Positions 11,451 through 20,955 of a DNA stretch of 64,000 nt are shown piece after piece. The stretch comes from DATBAT01 sp963824805 (lineage in GTDB: Bacteria > Acidobacteriota > Terriglobia > Terriglobales > Acidobacteriaceae). Both the position numbers and the translations under genes were made by a program. The stretch spans positions 4,224-68,223 of the forward strand of contig CAWGQZ010000038.1 in the NCBI GenBank assembly GCA_963824805.1. The letters are read 5' to 3'. The notes below the pieces were generated by a model. That model did not search any database, was not told where the DNA came from, and saw nothing but the letters and a program-made list of their open reading frames with translations. Position 1 is the first letter of the stretch. Each line of letters starts with the position of its first letter.

Positions 11451-12425
11451 TTGAGACATCTTTCAATAATTTTGCGTAAAGCTTTTGCCTGCGCCCTGCT
11501 TTCCGTCATCCTTTTCGTTTTAGCGAGCCATCCGCTTTGCGCACAGGCCCCTGCGCGAGGAACACCCCCCGGCAAACACTTCGATCAGGTCATGATCATT
11601 GTGTTGGAAAATCAAAATTTCGCATCAGCTATTCAGGATCCTCTTCTGGCCGATCTGGCCAAGCACGGCAGCGTATTCACAAACTTCAAGAATCTCACGC
11701 ATCCGTCTTATCCGAATTACCTGGCCATGGTTTCCGGCAGTACCTTGAACACGGACGGCAGTGATTCGCAGAAGAATTTTCCCGACGACGCCGAGCACCG
11801 CACCATTGCCGACCTGCTGAGCTGGCGAAATTATGCGGAAAATTATCCTGCCAAGCCAACGGACAACGCGCCATATTTAGGCGATGCCGGCAAGTACGCC
11901 CGCAAGCACGTTCCCTTCCTGAGCTTCGAGAAAATTCAGAAGGAAAGTTTCCGCAATGTGGTCTCAGTCGATACAAAAACGGGAAATCCCTTCGTTCCCG
12001 ACATTAGCAAATTTCGTGAAGACCCGCGCAGCAACCCTCTTCCCCAATACATCTATTACAGCCCAAACAAGGACGACGACGGCCACGATCCCTATATCAG
12101 GCCTAAAGTGGGTATGCGCAAGGCATCTACCTGGCTGCGAAAGTTTCTAATCACATGGCTGGCATTTGACGAAAACACCTGGTTGCCGTCGGACCCGAAA
12201 ATGAACCGGCTGCTCGTGATCGTGACCTTTGATGAAACCGAAGGCCGCAACACTGGCAACCTGTACACGGTGTTTTTAGGAAGCATGGTCAAACCGGGAG
12301 AAGTTAAAAAGGTCTACGACCACTACAGTGTGCTGCGAACCGTCGAGGATAATTTCGGGCTTGATCCCATCCGGAAGGGAACGGGCGATGGCAAAGCGAG
12401 CGTGATTACCGAGGTCTGGAAATAA
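11451..12425 (+). CDS. secreted phosphoesterase family protein (phospholipase C/acid phosphatase type)
   Basis: This 324-residue protein has a signal peptide (about residues 1-31, ending LCAQAP). It shows the phosphoesterase-family pattern (PF04185-like): FDQVMIIVLENQNFASAI with the metal-binding Glu-Asn, HPSYPNYLAMVSG with the Asn-Tyr segment, DDDGHDPY, LLVIVTFDETEG, and HYSVLRTVEDNFGL near the C-terminus. Members cleave phosphate esters of lipids or small molecules outside the cytoplasm. The start is TTG at 11451 behind a GGAG ribosome site. It ends 8 nt before the convergent hflX gene. Confidence 0.85.
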   Translation: MRHLSIILRKAFACALLSVILFVLASHPLCAQAPARGTPPGKHFDQVMIIVLENQNFASAIQDPLLADLAKHGSVFTNFKNLTHPSYPNYLAMVSGSTLNTDGSDSQKNFPDDAEHRTIADLLSWRNYAENYPAKPTDNAPYLGDAGKYARKHVPFLSFEKIQKESFRNVVSVDTKTGNPFVPDISKFREDPRSNPLPQYIYYSPNKDDDGHDPYIRPKVGMRKASTWLRKFLITWLAFDENTWLPSDPKMNRLLVIVTFDETEGRNTGNLYTVFLGSMVKPGEVKKVYDHYSVLRTVEDNFGLDPIRKGTGDGKASVITEVWK

Positions 12426-12432
12426 ACCTGAT

Positions 12433-13839
12433 CTACTTCACAAATTGCCTGACTCCTCGCAAGACAGACTCGGGCGCCTCGATCTCAAGATGCACATTCC
12501 CTTCGCGGTAGGTCCGAGAAACGATGATCGCCTTGGCTTCCAACATAGCGAGTAGTTTGCCTTCCTTTTGCGGAACTTTCAGACGCACCCGGCTTGGCCG
12601 GTCGTCCTCAAGCAAGTGATCGATACGCTCGAGAAGGACGTCTACGCCAATTCCCTTCGCTGCGGAAACATAGACCGTCCTCTCGTTGTTCTGTAGAACC
12701 TCACGTTCTCCCGCCGGAAGCAGATCAATCTTGTTCTTGACTCGTAGACGCGGTTTGCCATCCGCGTCCAGTTCTTTCAGCACCTTATCGACCTGGGCGT
12801 CCTGCTCCGCAGAAAGCGGGTTGCTGGCGTCGGAAACCTGGAGAACCAGCGTCGCCCGCTGTACCTCTTCCAGAGTGGCGCGGAACGCCGAAACCAGCGT
12901 GTGCGGCAGATTGCGGATGAATCCCACTGTGTCGGACAACAGTACACTACGCTTGGACGGCAATCCCACGGAGCGTAGCGTGGGATCAAGCGTGGCGAAC
13001 ATTCGCGACGATTCCAGGACCTTGGCATTGGTAAGCGCGTTGAACAACGTCGACTTGCCAGCGTTGGTATAGCCCACTAAGGCGACGGTCGCTACCGGGA
13101 CGGACTCCCGCCGCTGCCGTTGTTGTCCGCGAATGCGCCTTACATTTTCTAGTTGCTGCTTGACATGGCGCACGCGCCGGTAAATCTTCCGGCGGTCAGT
13201 TTCAAGCTGAGTTTCACCAGGCCCTCGGGTGCCGATGCCACCGCCCAGCTGCGACATCTCAACACCCCGCCCAGCGAGTCGCGGCAGCATGTATTCCAAC
13301 TGCGCCAATTCGACCTGCAACTGTCCTTCGCGGGTTCGAGCGTGCTTGGCGAAGATGTCGAGGATAAGCTGCGTGCGGTCGATCACTCGGACATCGACTA
13401 TCTTTTCGATATTGCGCTGCTGCGAGGCGGTGAGGTCGTGGTCAAACAAAACCAAATCGGCCGACACGGAGGCTACCGCTGCTGCAATCTCCGCCAGCTT
13501 CCCGCTTCCGATCAGCGTCGCCGGGTCAGGACGGTCTCGGTGCTGCAAGAAGTCGCCGACAATTTCGGCGCCCGCACTAGTAGCCAGAGTCTTGAGTTCG
13601 TCGAGCGATTCTTCGGCGGTAAATTCCGGGACGTTCGTGGGCGGAGGAGAACTCCGCACTGCACTGTCGCGAGCGGCTTGCGCTCCACTAGAAATAGCAC
13701 TCTTGGTAGATCTTCTTCGGAGGCGATAATCCAGTCCGACGAGAAAGGCCCGCTCAGCGCGAGCTTGAGAACCGGTACTCTTCAGGGCCCTTCGGGCGCT
13801 CTCGGCTTCGGCAACCAGTCTGGACCCTGAACTGCGCAA
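12433..13839 (-). CDS. hflX: GTPase HflX
   Basis: This 468-residue ribosome-associated GTPase splits stalled 70S ribosomes under stress. The N-terminal HflX domain shows DPATLIGSGKLAEIA and LVLFDHDLTASQQRN, followed by the Gly-rich linker (LGGGIGTRGPGETQLE), then the G domain with G1 GYTNAGKST, G3 DTVGFI and G4 NKIDL. A C-terminal ferredoxin-like tail follows. The first ~55 residues are basic and poorly conserved, so the true start may be further in. It lies 12 nt downstream of hfq on the same strand, as in many bacteria, and is probably co-transcribed. Confidence 0.95.
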   Translation of the reverse strand: MRSSGSRLVAEAESARRALKSTGSQARAERAFLVGLDYRLRRRSTKSAISSGAQAARDSAVRSSPPPTNVPEFTAEESLDELKTLATSAGAEIVGDFLQHRDRPDPATLIGSGKLAEIAAAVASVSADLVLFDHDLTASQQRNIEKIVDVRVIDRTQLILDIFAKHARTREGQLQVELAQLEYMLPRLAGRGVEMSQLGGGIGTRGPGETQLETDRRKIYRRVRHVKQQLENVRRIRGQQRQRRESVPVATVALVGYTNAGKSTLFNALTNAKVLESSRMFATLDPTLRSVGLPSKRSVLLSDTVGFIRNLPHTLVSAFRATLEEVQRATLVLQVSDASNPLSAEQDAQVDKVLKELDADGKPRLRVKNKIDLLPAGEREVLQNNERTVYVSAAKGIGVDVLLERIDHLLEDDRPSRVRLKVPQKEGKLLAMLEAKAIIVSRTYREGNVHLEIEAPESVLRGVRQFVK

Positions 13840-13851
13840 ATTGAAATATTC

Positions 13852-14148
13852 CTAGGCTTCGGGATTGGCAGCACTGGCTGCGGCTTCGGCCGATGGCGCA
13901 GCCGATGCGTGAGGGGCACGGTCGGTGTGGGCGTGCGCAGTCCTGCCCATCGCGATGGTGGAAATGGCGTGCTTAAAGATGAGCTGTTCCTGGTTGTTGG
14001 TATCGAGAACCACAGAGTACTTATCAAAGGAACGAATGCGGCCCGTCAGCTTAACTCCGCTGACCAGATAAATGGTGATATTGCTGCGTTCTTTACGAGC
14101 CGTGTTCAGAAAAGAATCCTGAATATTTTGCGCCGGCTTGCTGTCCAT
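13852..14148 (-). CDS. hfq: RNA chaperone Hfq
   Basis: This Sm-like hexameric RNA-binding protein promotes sRNA-mRNA pairing. Of its 98 residues, about 70 form the Sm fold: QDSFLNTARKERSNITIYL, then Sm1 GVKLTGRIRSFDKYSVVL and Sm2 with LIFKHAISTI (the FKHAIST variant of the usual YKHAIST). The last ~30 residues are an Ala/Pro-rich, His-containing disordered tail. A good ribosome site (AAGGAGAT) precedes the ATG at 14148. Its presence makes trans-acting sRNAs such as the 5.49-kb candidate plausible. Confidence 0.96.
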   Translation of the reverse strand: MDSKPAQNIQDSFLNTARKERSNITIYLVSGVKLTGRIRSFDKYSVVLDTNNQEQLIFKHAISTIAMGRTAHAHTDRAPHASAAPSAEAAASAANPEA

Positions 14149-14334
14149 CGCCGATCTCCTTAAATAGTTTACGGTCCGCTCAGATGGCTGTTAATGGCCT
14201 GCCCGCCCAACCAACTCCGTAACGATACGGGGTTGCGGGTGAACTTTCAACCATAGCCATTACCCTCTATCCGCCAGTCTGGTACTTTGGTTTACAATTC
14301 CCGCCGAAGCCCGCCGATCACTGGAGAGTCACCC

Positions 14335-15054
14335 ATGCAATCTTTGTTTGCTGCCCTGGTCATGCCTAGCCATACCAACGCCGAGATTCTCGGCATTTTC
14401 CTGCGCTGGCTGCACATTCTCTCCGCCATAACCTGGGTGGGACTGCTCTACTTCTTCAATTTCATCAATTTGCCTTTCATGAGGCACCTGGATGCTGCCG
14501 CTAAACCGACCATCTTTCAGAAGCTGACCATGCCTGCCCTGGAATGGTTCCGCTGGAGCGCCCTGCTTACCGTGTTTATGGGCTTCTGGTATTGGTCGCA
14601 GATCTATGTGGCAGCCAGCGCGCACCTCGAAGGCAAGAGCTCGCTTGGAACGATTGGCCTGTTTCTTCTGATCTGGGTAGTCGCATGGCACATCATTTTT
14701 GCCGCTGTGCGCCGCACCCCGAATCCGTGGGTACTGGCAGCAATCGTGGCCGTCGTGGTCGTCGGCGCCGCGTGGCTCTTCGTGCGCTACATTCCGGTGG
14801 GTGGAGATGATAACCATGTCCTATGTATCGGGATCGGAGGCGGGCTGGGCTGGATAATGGGATCGAATGTTTTGGCCATCATCTTCAAGAACAACAAAAA
14901 GATCATCGACGGGACATTGGCCGGTACCCCTCCAGCGAACGCGGCGGTGCTCGCGCGACAGGCCTTCTTGGCGTCGAGGATGAACCTTTATCTCTCCTTC
15001 CCCATGCTGTTTTTCATGACTGCGGCCAGCCATTTCCCGCTTTTTGGCAGCTGA
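14335..15054 (+). CDS. integral membrane protein resembling the urate oxidase N-terminal domain
   Basis: This is a 239-residue hydrophobic protein with about six or seven membrane segments. The first contains LRWLHILSAITWVGLLYFFNF, and others include LLIWVVAWHIIF, IVAVVVVGAAWLFV and MLFFMTAASHFP. The histidines within membrane helices (WLHILS, AWHIIFA, ASHFP) and the overall pattern match Urate_ox_N (PF06181) membrane proteins, some of which carry a C-terminal cytochrome c. None is present here, so urate oxidation cannot be claimed. The ATG at 14335 follows GGAG; an upstream in-frame start at 14287 would add 16 unlikely residues. Confidence 0.72.
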   Translation: MQSLFAALVMPSHTNAEILGIFLRWLHILSAITWVGLLYFFNFINLPFMRHLDAAAKPTIFQKLTMPALEWFRWSALLTVFMGFWYWSQIYVAASAHLEGKSSLGTIGLFLLIWVVAWHIIFAAVRRTPNPWVLAAIVAVVVVGAAWLFVRYIPVGGDDNHVLCIGIGGGLGWIMGSNVLAIIFKNNKKIIDGTLAGTPPANAAVLARQAFLASRMNLYLSFPMLFFMTAASHFPLFGS

Positions 15055-15063
15055 TGCTCAAGA

Positions 15064-15116
15064 GCCTTAACCACGAAGGACGCTAAGGTACACGAAGGAA
15101 ACCTCGTGGTTGAGGC
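15064..15116. repeat. CCACGAAGG-type inverted repeat (dispersed hairpin element)
   Basis: The arms at about 15064-15078 and 15102-15116 are reverse complements with one or two mismatches, both built on AACCACGA. An internal direct half (CACGAAGGA) sits in the loop. It lies 10 bp after the stop of the membrane-protein gene and could act as a terminator. Related CCACGAAGGA or CCACGGA elements occur at 32648-32698, 55791-55893 and, as a half copy, near 60460-60500. Confidence 0.6.
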
Positions 15117-15411
15117 TTTCGGCGCCGGCATCCTCGCGCTTGCCTTTTGCCCCAGTACAAGTGCACAATACTGCTGGATTCAGGCACTTCGGTAACGTTA
15201 AAAAATGGTGAATATTTCGGAAGGTGCCCGCATCTAAACATTTGTAAAAGCGGTAAGTGGCTTCAACATCCCCGCAGGCTGGGCGTGATCGCATAGATCG
15301 TGCAGCGAGCCGGCTGGAGCCGCTGAGGTGGCTTTCAACATCCCCGTTCCAGACTGAGCGAACACCGCAGTCAGGGTAGTTCGTGTCTGGAGCTGAAAGC
15401 GTGACAAAGCG
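15117..15411. other. intergenic stretch before nadA with an imperfect direct repeat
   Basis: No gene is visible here. The segment holds an imperfect direct repeat, GTGGCTTCAACATCCCCG at 15257-15274 and the same with one extra T at 15328-15346, 71 bp apart. The nadA promoter presumably lies here, but I cannot point to convincing -35 and -10 boxes. Confidence 0.4.
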
Positions 15412-16527
15412 ATGGCAACAGCAGCACCAGTTTGTGGTTTGGAAAATTATCTCGTCCTGCCGGATCACACCATGGACGAGCGGATCGCGGCAGCCAGAAA
15501 GATTTTGGGCCGCGAGGCGCGTGATTTTAGGGCACCATTATCAGCGCGATGAAGTCATCCGCTTCGCGGATTTTCGCGGTGACTCCTATAAACTTTCCGA
15601 AGAGGCCGCACGCGCCGGTGGCAAATACATCATTTTTTGCGGCGTGCATTTCATGGCAGAAAGCGCCGACGTCCTTAGCCGTCCCGGGCAAGTGACGATC
15701 CTTCCCGATCTCAATGCCGGCTGCTCGATGGCTGATATGGCCGAGATTGGCCAGGTCGAAGACTGCTGGGAACACCTGGTCAAAGCGGGCCTCACCAATG
15801 ACGCCGGAGACGGCGTCACTCCCATCACATACATGAACTCAACCGCCGCGATCAAAGCTTTCTGCGGCGAGCGCAACGGCGTTGTCTGCACTTCGTCAAA
15901 TGCGCCCAGCGCCTTTAAATGGGGATTCGACAAAGACGCCAAAACTCCTCTTTCTTCCCGACCAACACCTTGGCCGCAACACCGGCTATCGCATGGGTAT
16001 CCCGCTCAATGAGATGGTAGTTTGGGATCCCTATCTGATCAACGGCGGGCTGACAGCGGAACGCTTGCGGGCAGCAAAAGTCATCCTGTGGAAAGGACAT
16101 TGCTCGGTCCACCAACGCTTTCTGCCCGAGCATGTCGACAACGTTCGCGCCAAATATCCCGGCATAAAGGTGATCGTACATCCCGAATGCCGCTGGGAAG
16201 TTTGCCAGAAAGCGGATGGCATCGGGTCCACCGAAGGCTTGTTGAAGATGATCAAAGACGCACCTTCCGGATCGGCCTTTGCCGTAGGGACTGAAATTCA
16301 TCTGGTAAACCGCATGGGAAAGGAATTCGCTGCGCAAAGCAAGAAGGTCATTACCCTCGACGATTCGGGATGCCTGTGCACCACCATGTTCCGCATCTCT
16401 CCGCAGCACCTTGTGCTGGGTGCTGGAAAACTTGGTGGATGGCAATGTAGTGAATCAGATCAAAGTCAAAGAGGACGTAAAACACTGGGCACGGGTCGCG
16501 CTGGACCGGATGTTAGAGATTCAGTAA
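15412..16527 (+). CDS. nadA: quinolinate synthase A (three frameshifts)
   Basis: NadA is a [4Fe-4S] enzyme condensing iminoaspartate with dihydroxyacetone phosphate to quinolinate in NAD synthesis. The start ATG at 15412 gives MATAAPVCGLENYLVLP. The frame shifts at ~15513-15523, then LGHHYQRDEVIRFADF, FCGVHFMAESADVL and AGCSMADMAEIG follow. It shifts again in the AAAA at ~15941, then LFLPDQHLGRNTGYRM, HPECRWEV and DSGCLCTTM follow. It shifts last at ~16408, then CWVLENLVDGNVVNQIKV runs to the stop at 16525-16527. The cluster-ligand cysteines (AGCSMAD, HPEC, and GCLC) are all present. Joined length is ~371 residues, normal for the family. The breaks look like base-call errors, since the protein is otherwise intact. 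Confidence 0.93.
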
Positions 16528-16557
16528 ACGCGCCCAGAAGGACTAGAATAGAGGCAA

Positions 16558-16992
16558 ATGTCTAACCGCAGTTTTACCTTGGATGAAGCGCACGCCCTGT
16601 TGCCCATTCTCGAATCCCTGCTTCGAACCGCCATCGACGGCAAGAAGCTCATAGAGACCGTGGACAGTGAATTCCAGGAGATATCCCATCGGGTGATGGT
16701 CAATGGAGGAATGCACCTTAATATCGTGCATTTGGCCCAGCGCAAAGCCGAGCGGGAGAAAGCGATCCAGCGGATCAAAGATGCCCTAGGGGAGATTGAT
16801 GCCACTGGGGTGCAGGTCAAAGACTTAGACATCGGACTGCTTGATTTTCCCTGCGAAGTAGAAGGTCGAACCGTGCTGCTCTGCTGGAAGTTGGGTGAGG
16901 CAGGAATTACACACTGGCACGGCATGGATGAGGGCTTCTCGGGTCGAAAACCAATCGACGAGAAGATTGCTCGGGCCAAGAGAACTAACTAA
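16558..16992 (+). CDS. DUF2203 family protein
   Basis: This 144-residue soluble protein has an N-terminal FTLDEAHALLPILESLLR helix, a long charged helical region and a C-terminal VLLCWKLGEAGITHWHGMDE segment ending GRKPID. That pattern is diagnostic of DUF2203 (PF09969). The conserved CWK and HWHG residues suggest a metal or small-ligand site, but no function is established. It starts 30 nt after nadA on the same strand and may be co-transcribed. Confidence 0.85.
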   Translation: MSNRSFTLDEAHALLPILESLLRTAIDGKKLIETVDSEFQEISHRVMVNGGMHLNIVHLAQRKAEREKAIQRIKDALGEIDATGVQVKDLDIGLLDFPCEVEGRTVLLCWKLGEAGITHWHGMDEGFSGRKPIDEKIARAKRTN

Positions 16993-17104
16993 GTTTTTGC
17001 CTCGGAGTTACTGATATAGGGAGGAGATCCGGGCGTCATCCGTCGCTTCGCCTCCGTGATGAAAGACTAGATTTCTCCGCGGCTCCGTACCTCCGGGGTG
17101 AAAA

Positions 17105-17494
17105 CTACTGTCTCAAGCCCATCCATCTTTCCGAAATGACAATTGAATTGCCCGGATTGTGCGGGTCATAGCGCACTGACGTAGGCAGCCCCAGTCGGCA
17201 GGAGTGAAGATTGATCAGCGGGCGCAGATAGGTAACGTCCTGCGAACATTCGTAGGAAACTCCAGCGACATCGTACTGATAAATGAGAAGAGTGGAGAAT
17301 TTCGTCTCGGCGGACTGCAACTCTTGTACATCGATCACGGTTCCATCGGTGATTCTTCCCACTTGATCGAGGAATACTCGTCGTTCTTTTTCCAGTTCTT
17401 CGGTTGCTTTCGGCTTTCGGCGCATCAGGAAATAGGAGGCCAAAACGACGCCAGCACCAAAAAGAACGAACGCATAAATGGGAATGGAGTTCAT
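17105..17494 (-). CDS. hypothetical single-pass membrane protein
   Basis: This 129-residue protein has one N-terminal membrane helix (~5-24, IYAFVLFGAGVVLASYFLM), then RRKP (inside-positive) and a beta-rich domain with VIYQYDVAGVSYECSQDV-like strands, ending in RYDPHNPGNSIVISER. The YDV-aGv-Y and YDPxNP pattern is reminiscent of DUF3592-type proteins, a weak match. It lies 63 nt downstream of the FAH-family gene on the same strand. No function can be assigned. Confidence 0.6.
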   Translation of the reverse strand: MNSIPIYAFVLFGAGVVLASYFLMRRKPKATEELEKERRVFLDQVGRITDGTVIDVQELQSAETKFSTLLIYQYDVAGVSYECSQDVTYLRPLINLHSCRLGLPTSVRYDPHNPGNSIVISERWMGLRQ

Positions 17495-17557
17495 GCTCAG
17501 GAAATTTGCAGTTTTCTAATCATCAGGATAGAGCCATCCGCGAAATTGTGGAAGAAC

Positions 17558-18349
17558 CTACTCGTCCATGACAGTGTTGATTAGGGTGCCTACACCTTCG
17601 ACTGTAACTTGCACAACATCTCCTGCCACCAAAGAACCGACCCCGCTGGGCGTACCGGTTGGAATGAGGTCGCCGGGCATCAGCGTCATCACCTGCGAAA
17701 TGTATCGGATGACGACGTCGATGGGAAAGATGAAATCGCGGGTGTTGCCATCCTGGCGGACCTCTCCATTCACTTTTGCCTGCACGCCAACACCTGCCCA
17801 GGGGTCGATTTCATTGGTCACTATCGGCCCTACCGGGCAAAAGGTGTCAAAACCTTTGCCGCGGGTAAATTGGCCGTCCTTCTTTTGCAGATCGCGGGCA
17901 GTCACATCGTTCACGCAGGTATAGCCGAGGATGTAAGGTCGAACCTCAACCTCGGGGCCAAGCTTGTGGCAAGCTTTACCGATGACTACTCCAAGTTCGG
18001 CCTCGTAATCGATCCTCTGCGAAAGCCGGGGCCGAATGATGGTTCCGTTATTCGCCAGCAATGAAGAAGGCGGCTTCAGGAAAAGCAGAGGTTCAGTGGG
18101 CACCTGATTTCCCAACTCCGCGGCATGGTCGCGATAGTTGCGCCCGACACACACAATTTTCAACGGCTTCACCGGCGCGAGCAAGGCCGCGTCGTTCAGT
18201 GGCAAGGGGTCGGTCCGCTTACTGGGTAGAGCTTCCAGATCGCCTGAGGGCTCGCGCAACAGAAGCCGGGTGATCACCTGGTGCCCGGCGACAAACTCCA
18301 CCAACCCGTACTGCGGCTGATCATTTAGCTGGAAGCGGCAAAATTTCAT
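17558..18349 (-). CDS. fumarylacetoacetate hydrolase family protein
   Basis: This 263-residue enzyme of the FAH superfamily contains KIVCVGRNYRDHAAELG, FLKPPSSLL, the metal-ligand segment DYEAELGVVIG (paired Glu), YTCVNDVTARDLQ, KGFDTFCPVGP and LMPGDLIPTGTPSGVG. Family members are Mg2+-dependent C-C hydrolases, decarboxylases or isomerases acting on beta-diketo acids in aromatic catabolism. Many genome copies are oxaloacetate decarboxylase/tautomerase or 2-hydroxyhepta-diene-dioate isomerases. The particular substrate cannot be told, and no aromatic-degradation genes are nearby. Confidence 0.9.
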   Translation of the reverse strand: MKFCRFQLNDQPQYGLVEFVAGHQVITRLLLREPSGDLEALPSKRTDPLPLNDAALLAPVKPLKIVCVGRNYRDHAAELGNQVPTEPLLFLKPPSSLLANNGTIIRPRLSQRIDYEAELGVVIGKACHKLGPEVEVRPYILGYTCVNDVTARDLQKKDGQFTRGKGFDTFCPVGPIVTNEIDPWAGVGVQAKVNGEVRQDGNTRDFIFPIDVVIRYISQVMTLMPGDLIPTGTPSGVGSLVAGDVVQVTVEGVGTLINTVMDE

Positions 18350-18399
18350 GCAGTTATGAAGATAGCAGAGTGATGACGCTGTCGGGACCTTGCCGGTGG

Positions 18400-19461
18400 C
18401 TACGGACTCGTCGGAACGCTCTCGCTCGCCTCGTCGGAATACGCACTCTCGTTCCCCCGCAAATCGACAGCGGCAACCGAATAAAAATACTTCTTCCCAG
18501 GTTGAATATCACGGTCGCGATAGGTGGGGATTTTCGCCAGGTCCGAATTGATCTTCACTGCTGGCCCACCCTCTTCTCGTCGATAGACGTTGTACCCGGC
18601 GAGTTCCGCCTCGGTGTTGGGGCTCCACGTAAGGTCGATGAAATTCGGCTGGCCAACGCTGGAAAAAACCGCCTGAAGACCCGAAGGTGCGACGGGCGGG
18701 AAAACGTCATGGACGAATACTTTGACGTCGAGAGAATCGTCCCCCTCAACTTCCAGTTCGCTGTTCTCAGACGAAACCGACACAAAGGTAGCGCGGTAGG
18801 AGTAGGCGTGTTCCCACTCCATGCCCTGATCTAACAATTTTGCCTCGTCGCGCAAGCCGACGTCGGCCACCCGGCTTTCAGTTTTTCCATTTTCGTCGCG
18901 GCGATAGATGCGCAGGTGAAATTCCAACGACGATGCCTGGGGCACATTTGCCGGCCATTCCCATTGGAGCAGTACTCCCTGCGGGGTCACTTGCCCGGTC
19001 AATTTCTGTGGCGGCGACAGCGTAGGGAACAAGGGCACTGTGATCTGATTGGAGAGGCCGGCGCTACGCCCCTCGGAATTCAGTACCTCGACCTCATAGC
19101 CGGCTAGGGCATCCGCTTCGGGCCTAAGGAGAGATGCTGATACCTGGTCCGAATAAGAAACCGCTCCCTTTCCAGCGGTCGGCGGGATCTCCTTAACCAC
19201 GGTGGTGCATTGCTTTATGGGAACTTGCAGGCTACGGCAGACTCGAGTGGGCCCAAGATGTCGGATGGTTTCGCCATCGGTGATCCTGGTTGGGGCTGTC
19301 CAGGTGAGCAGTACTTTCTCCCCTTTGCGGGCAGCACGCAGATCGTTTACCGGCTTGGGGAGTTCCAGAGACGGCGGCACCGGAGCGCCAACCTGGGCAC
19401 ATCCAGCCAGAATTGCCGTGAGAACTAATGTCGCCGAAAATCTCGGGGAAGCCTTCACCAT
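18400..19461 (-). CDS. lipoprotein with fibronectin type III domains
   Basis: The start at 19461 (MVKASPRFSATLVLTAI) gives 353 residues with a lipobox LAGC at about residue 20, so the mature protein should be lipid-anchored. Fibronectin type III-like modules follow. The second ends with SYRATFVSVSS, and the third has GLQAVFSSVG, DLTWSPNTEAELAGYNVYRRE and KKYFYSVAAVDLRGNESAYSDEAS. These are typical FnIII strand signatures for adhesion or scaffold proteins. As read, its frame is artificially continuous with the upstream aminotransferase because that gene is frameshifted. The two are separate genes. Confidence 0.78.
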   Translation of the reverse strand: MVKASPRFSATLVLTAILAGCAQVGAPVPPSLELPKPVNDLRAARKGEKVLLTWTAPTRITDGETIRHLGPTRVCRSLQVPIKQCTTVVKEIPPTAGKGAVSYSDQVSASLLRPEADALAGYEVEVLNSEGRSAGLSNQITVPLFPTLSPPQKLTGQVTPQGVLLQWEWPANVPQASSLEFHLRIYRRDENGKTESRVADVGLRDEAKLLDQGMEWEHAYSYRATFVSVSSENSELEVEGDDSLDVKVFVHDVFPPVAPSGLQAVFSSVGQPNFIDLTWSPNTEAELAGYNVYRREEGGPAVKINSDLAKIPTYRDRDIQPGKKYFYSVAAVDLRGNESAYSDEASESVPTSP

Positions 19462-19496
19462 GGACGGAAACCATAAGCCTAGCAGAAGGAGGGCGT

Positions 19497-20853
19497 TCAG
19501 CCGACCAGTTCCTTTACCGCCTCGCGAAATACGCGGCTGTGGTGGTCGACATCGCTGGCATCGGTTTGTGGACACATCAGCGCCATATTGTGAAACGGGG
19601 TTAGCAGAATCCCACGATTCATGGCGTACAAATGCAGGAAGCGTTCCAGCGGGAAATCCATGGCCGCATGGGCCTCGCCCCCATTCTGGGGCGGAGTCGC
19701 GCTGAAGATATACTCCGCGCGGCAGCCCAGCTGGGTGACGTGCCATGGCAAGGTTGAATTCGCTGATGGTCTTCTGCACGCCCGCGGTCCAGCGCTCCGC
19801 CATGGGAATCATTCGGGCAAATGCTTCTTTAGTGAGCACCTTCGTCAGACTGGCGCGCATGGCAGCCAGAGACAACGCATTGGCGGCCAGCGTGCCGCCG
19901 ATCCCACCGGTGTCGCAATCTTCCAGACTCTGTTTTTCCCGGATGCGTTCCGCGACTTTTTCGCTGAAGCCGTACGCGCCCCCCGGGACCCCGCCACCAA
20001 TAGGCTTTCCAAATACCAGGAAGTCTGGCTCCAGGTTTTCCGCGCGGGTGTAGCCTCCTGGTCCGGCACAGATGGTGTGGGTTTCATCGATGATCAGCAA
20101 TGCGCCAAATTTGCGAGTCAACTCGCGCAGGGCTTTGTGATATTCGGGTGCGGGATGAACGATGCCGACGTTGGTCATCACCGGCTCCGCCAGCACGCAT
20201 GCCACGTCTCTCGCCGATAAAGCCTTCTCTAATCCAGATAAATCGTTAAATTCCACCACCCGCGTCGTCACCGAGGGATCGACGGGCGGACCGATGTTTC
20301 CCGGACGCGGCCTTGCAATTCCGTCTCCATCGAGGACTAGGAATGTCTCATCGACAGTACCGTGGTAGCACCAGTCGAAAACCAGGATCTTCTGGCGGCC
20401 GGTAATCTGCCGCGCTAAACGAATGCAGAAGCGGTTAGCATCGGTCGCGGTCAACGTGAATTGCCAGAAAGGCAGTCCAAAGCGCTGTTGCAAATCCTCC
20501 GCCACAAAGATGGCGTCTTCTGTCGGCAGCATCAGGGTGATGCCGCGGCGCATTTGCTCCTCCACGGCCTTCACAATCGAAAAGGGAGAGTGCCCAGTCA
20601 TCGCCCCCGTGTCGCCCAGGCAGAAATCGATATAGCGGTGACCGTCGACGTCGAAGAAATGCGCTGCTTGGGCTTCCCGGACGAACGGAGGAAATGCGCC
20701 GGCCCATTTGAGCATCCAGTTCATGGGAACGCCGCCCAGCAATGACTTGCCGGCGCGCTCGAACAGCACCTTCGATTTGGGACGGTCGCTAACGAAGCGC
20801 TGCTGCTCGCGATCCATCAAACTATGCAATCGTGCGCGCTCGATGGCTGCCAT
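19497..20853 (-). CDS. class III aminotransferase, GSA-aminomutase-like (one frameshift)
   Basis: This is a PLP-dependent fold-type I transaminase related to glutamate-1-semialdehyde aminomutase. Segments are SLLGGVPMNWM, FFDVDGHRYIDFCLGDTGAMTGHSP, RQKILVFDWCYHGTVDE, ALLIIDETHT (PLP-binding Asp) and LVFGKPIGGGVPGGAYGF (Schiff-base Lys). The frame shifts at ~19745-19753 (FNLA then WHVTQLGCRAEYIF). The real C-terminus FREAVKELVG ends at 19497. The start at 20853 (MAAIERARLHSLMD) is my choice; 20916 or 20922 are alternatives. Whether it is a heme-pathway aminomutase or another amine transaminase cannot be decided. It diverges from fabI. Confidence 0.84.
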
Positions 20854-20955
20854 AGGCGGGGATGCTGCCAGAATCCCCCGAGTGTAATCGCGCTTGAGGG
20901 TTGGCGCAATCGCCATTCGCATTCTAGCTCTGCTATGCTTTTCCCCGGAGAAAAC

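Noticed and set aside
15117..15411. CRISPR or tandem array
   Set aside because: Only two imperfect copies of an 18-nt unit, no spacers of regular size, no cas genes.
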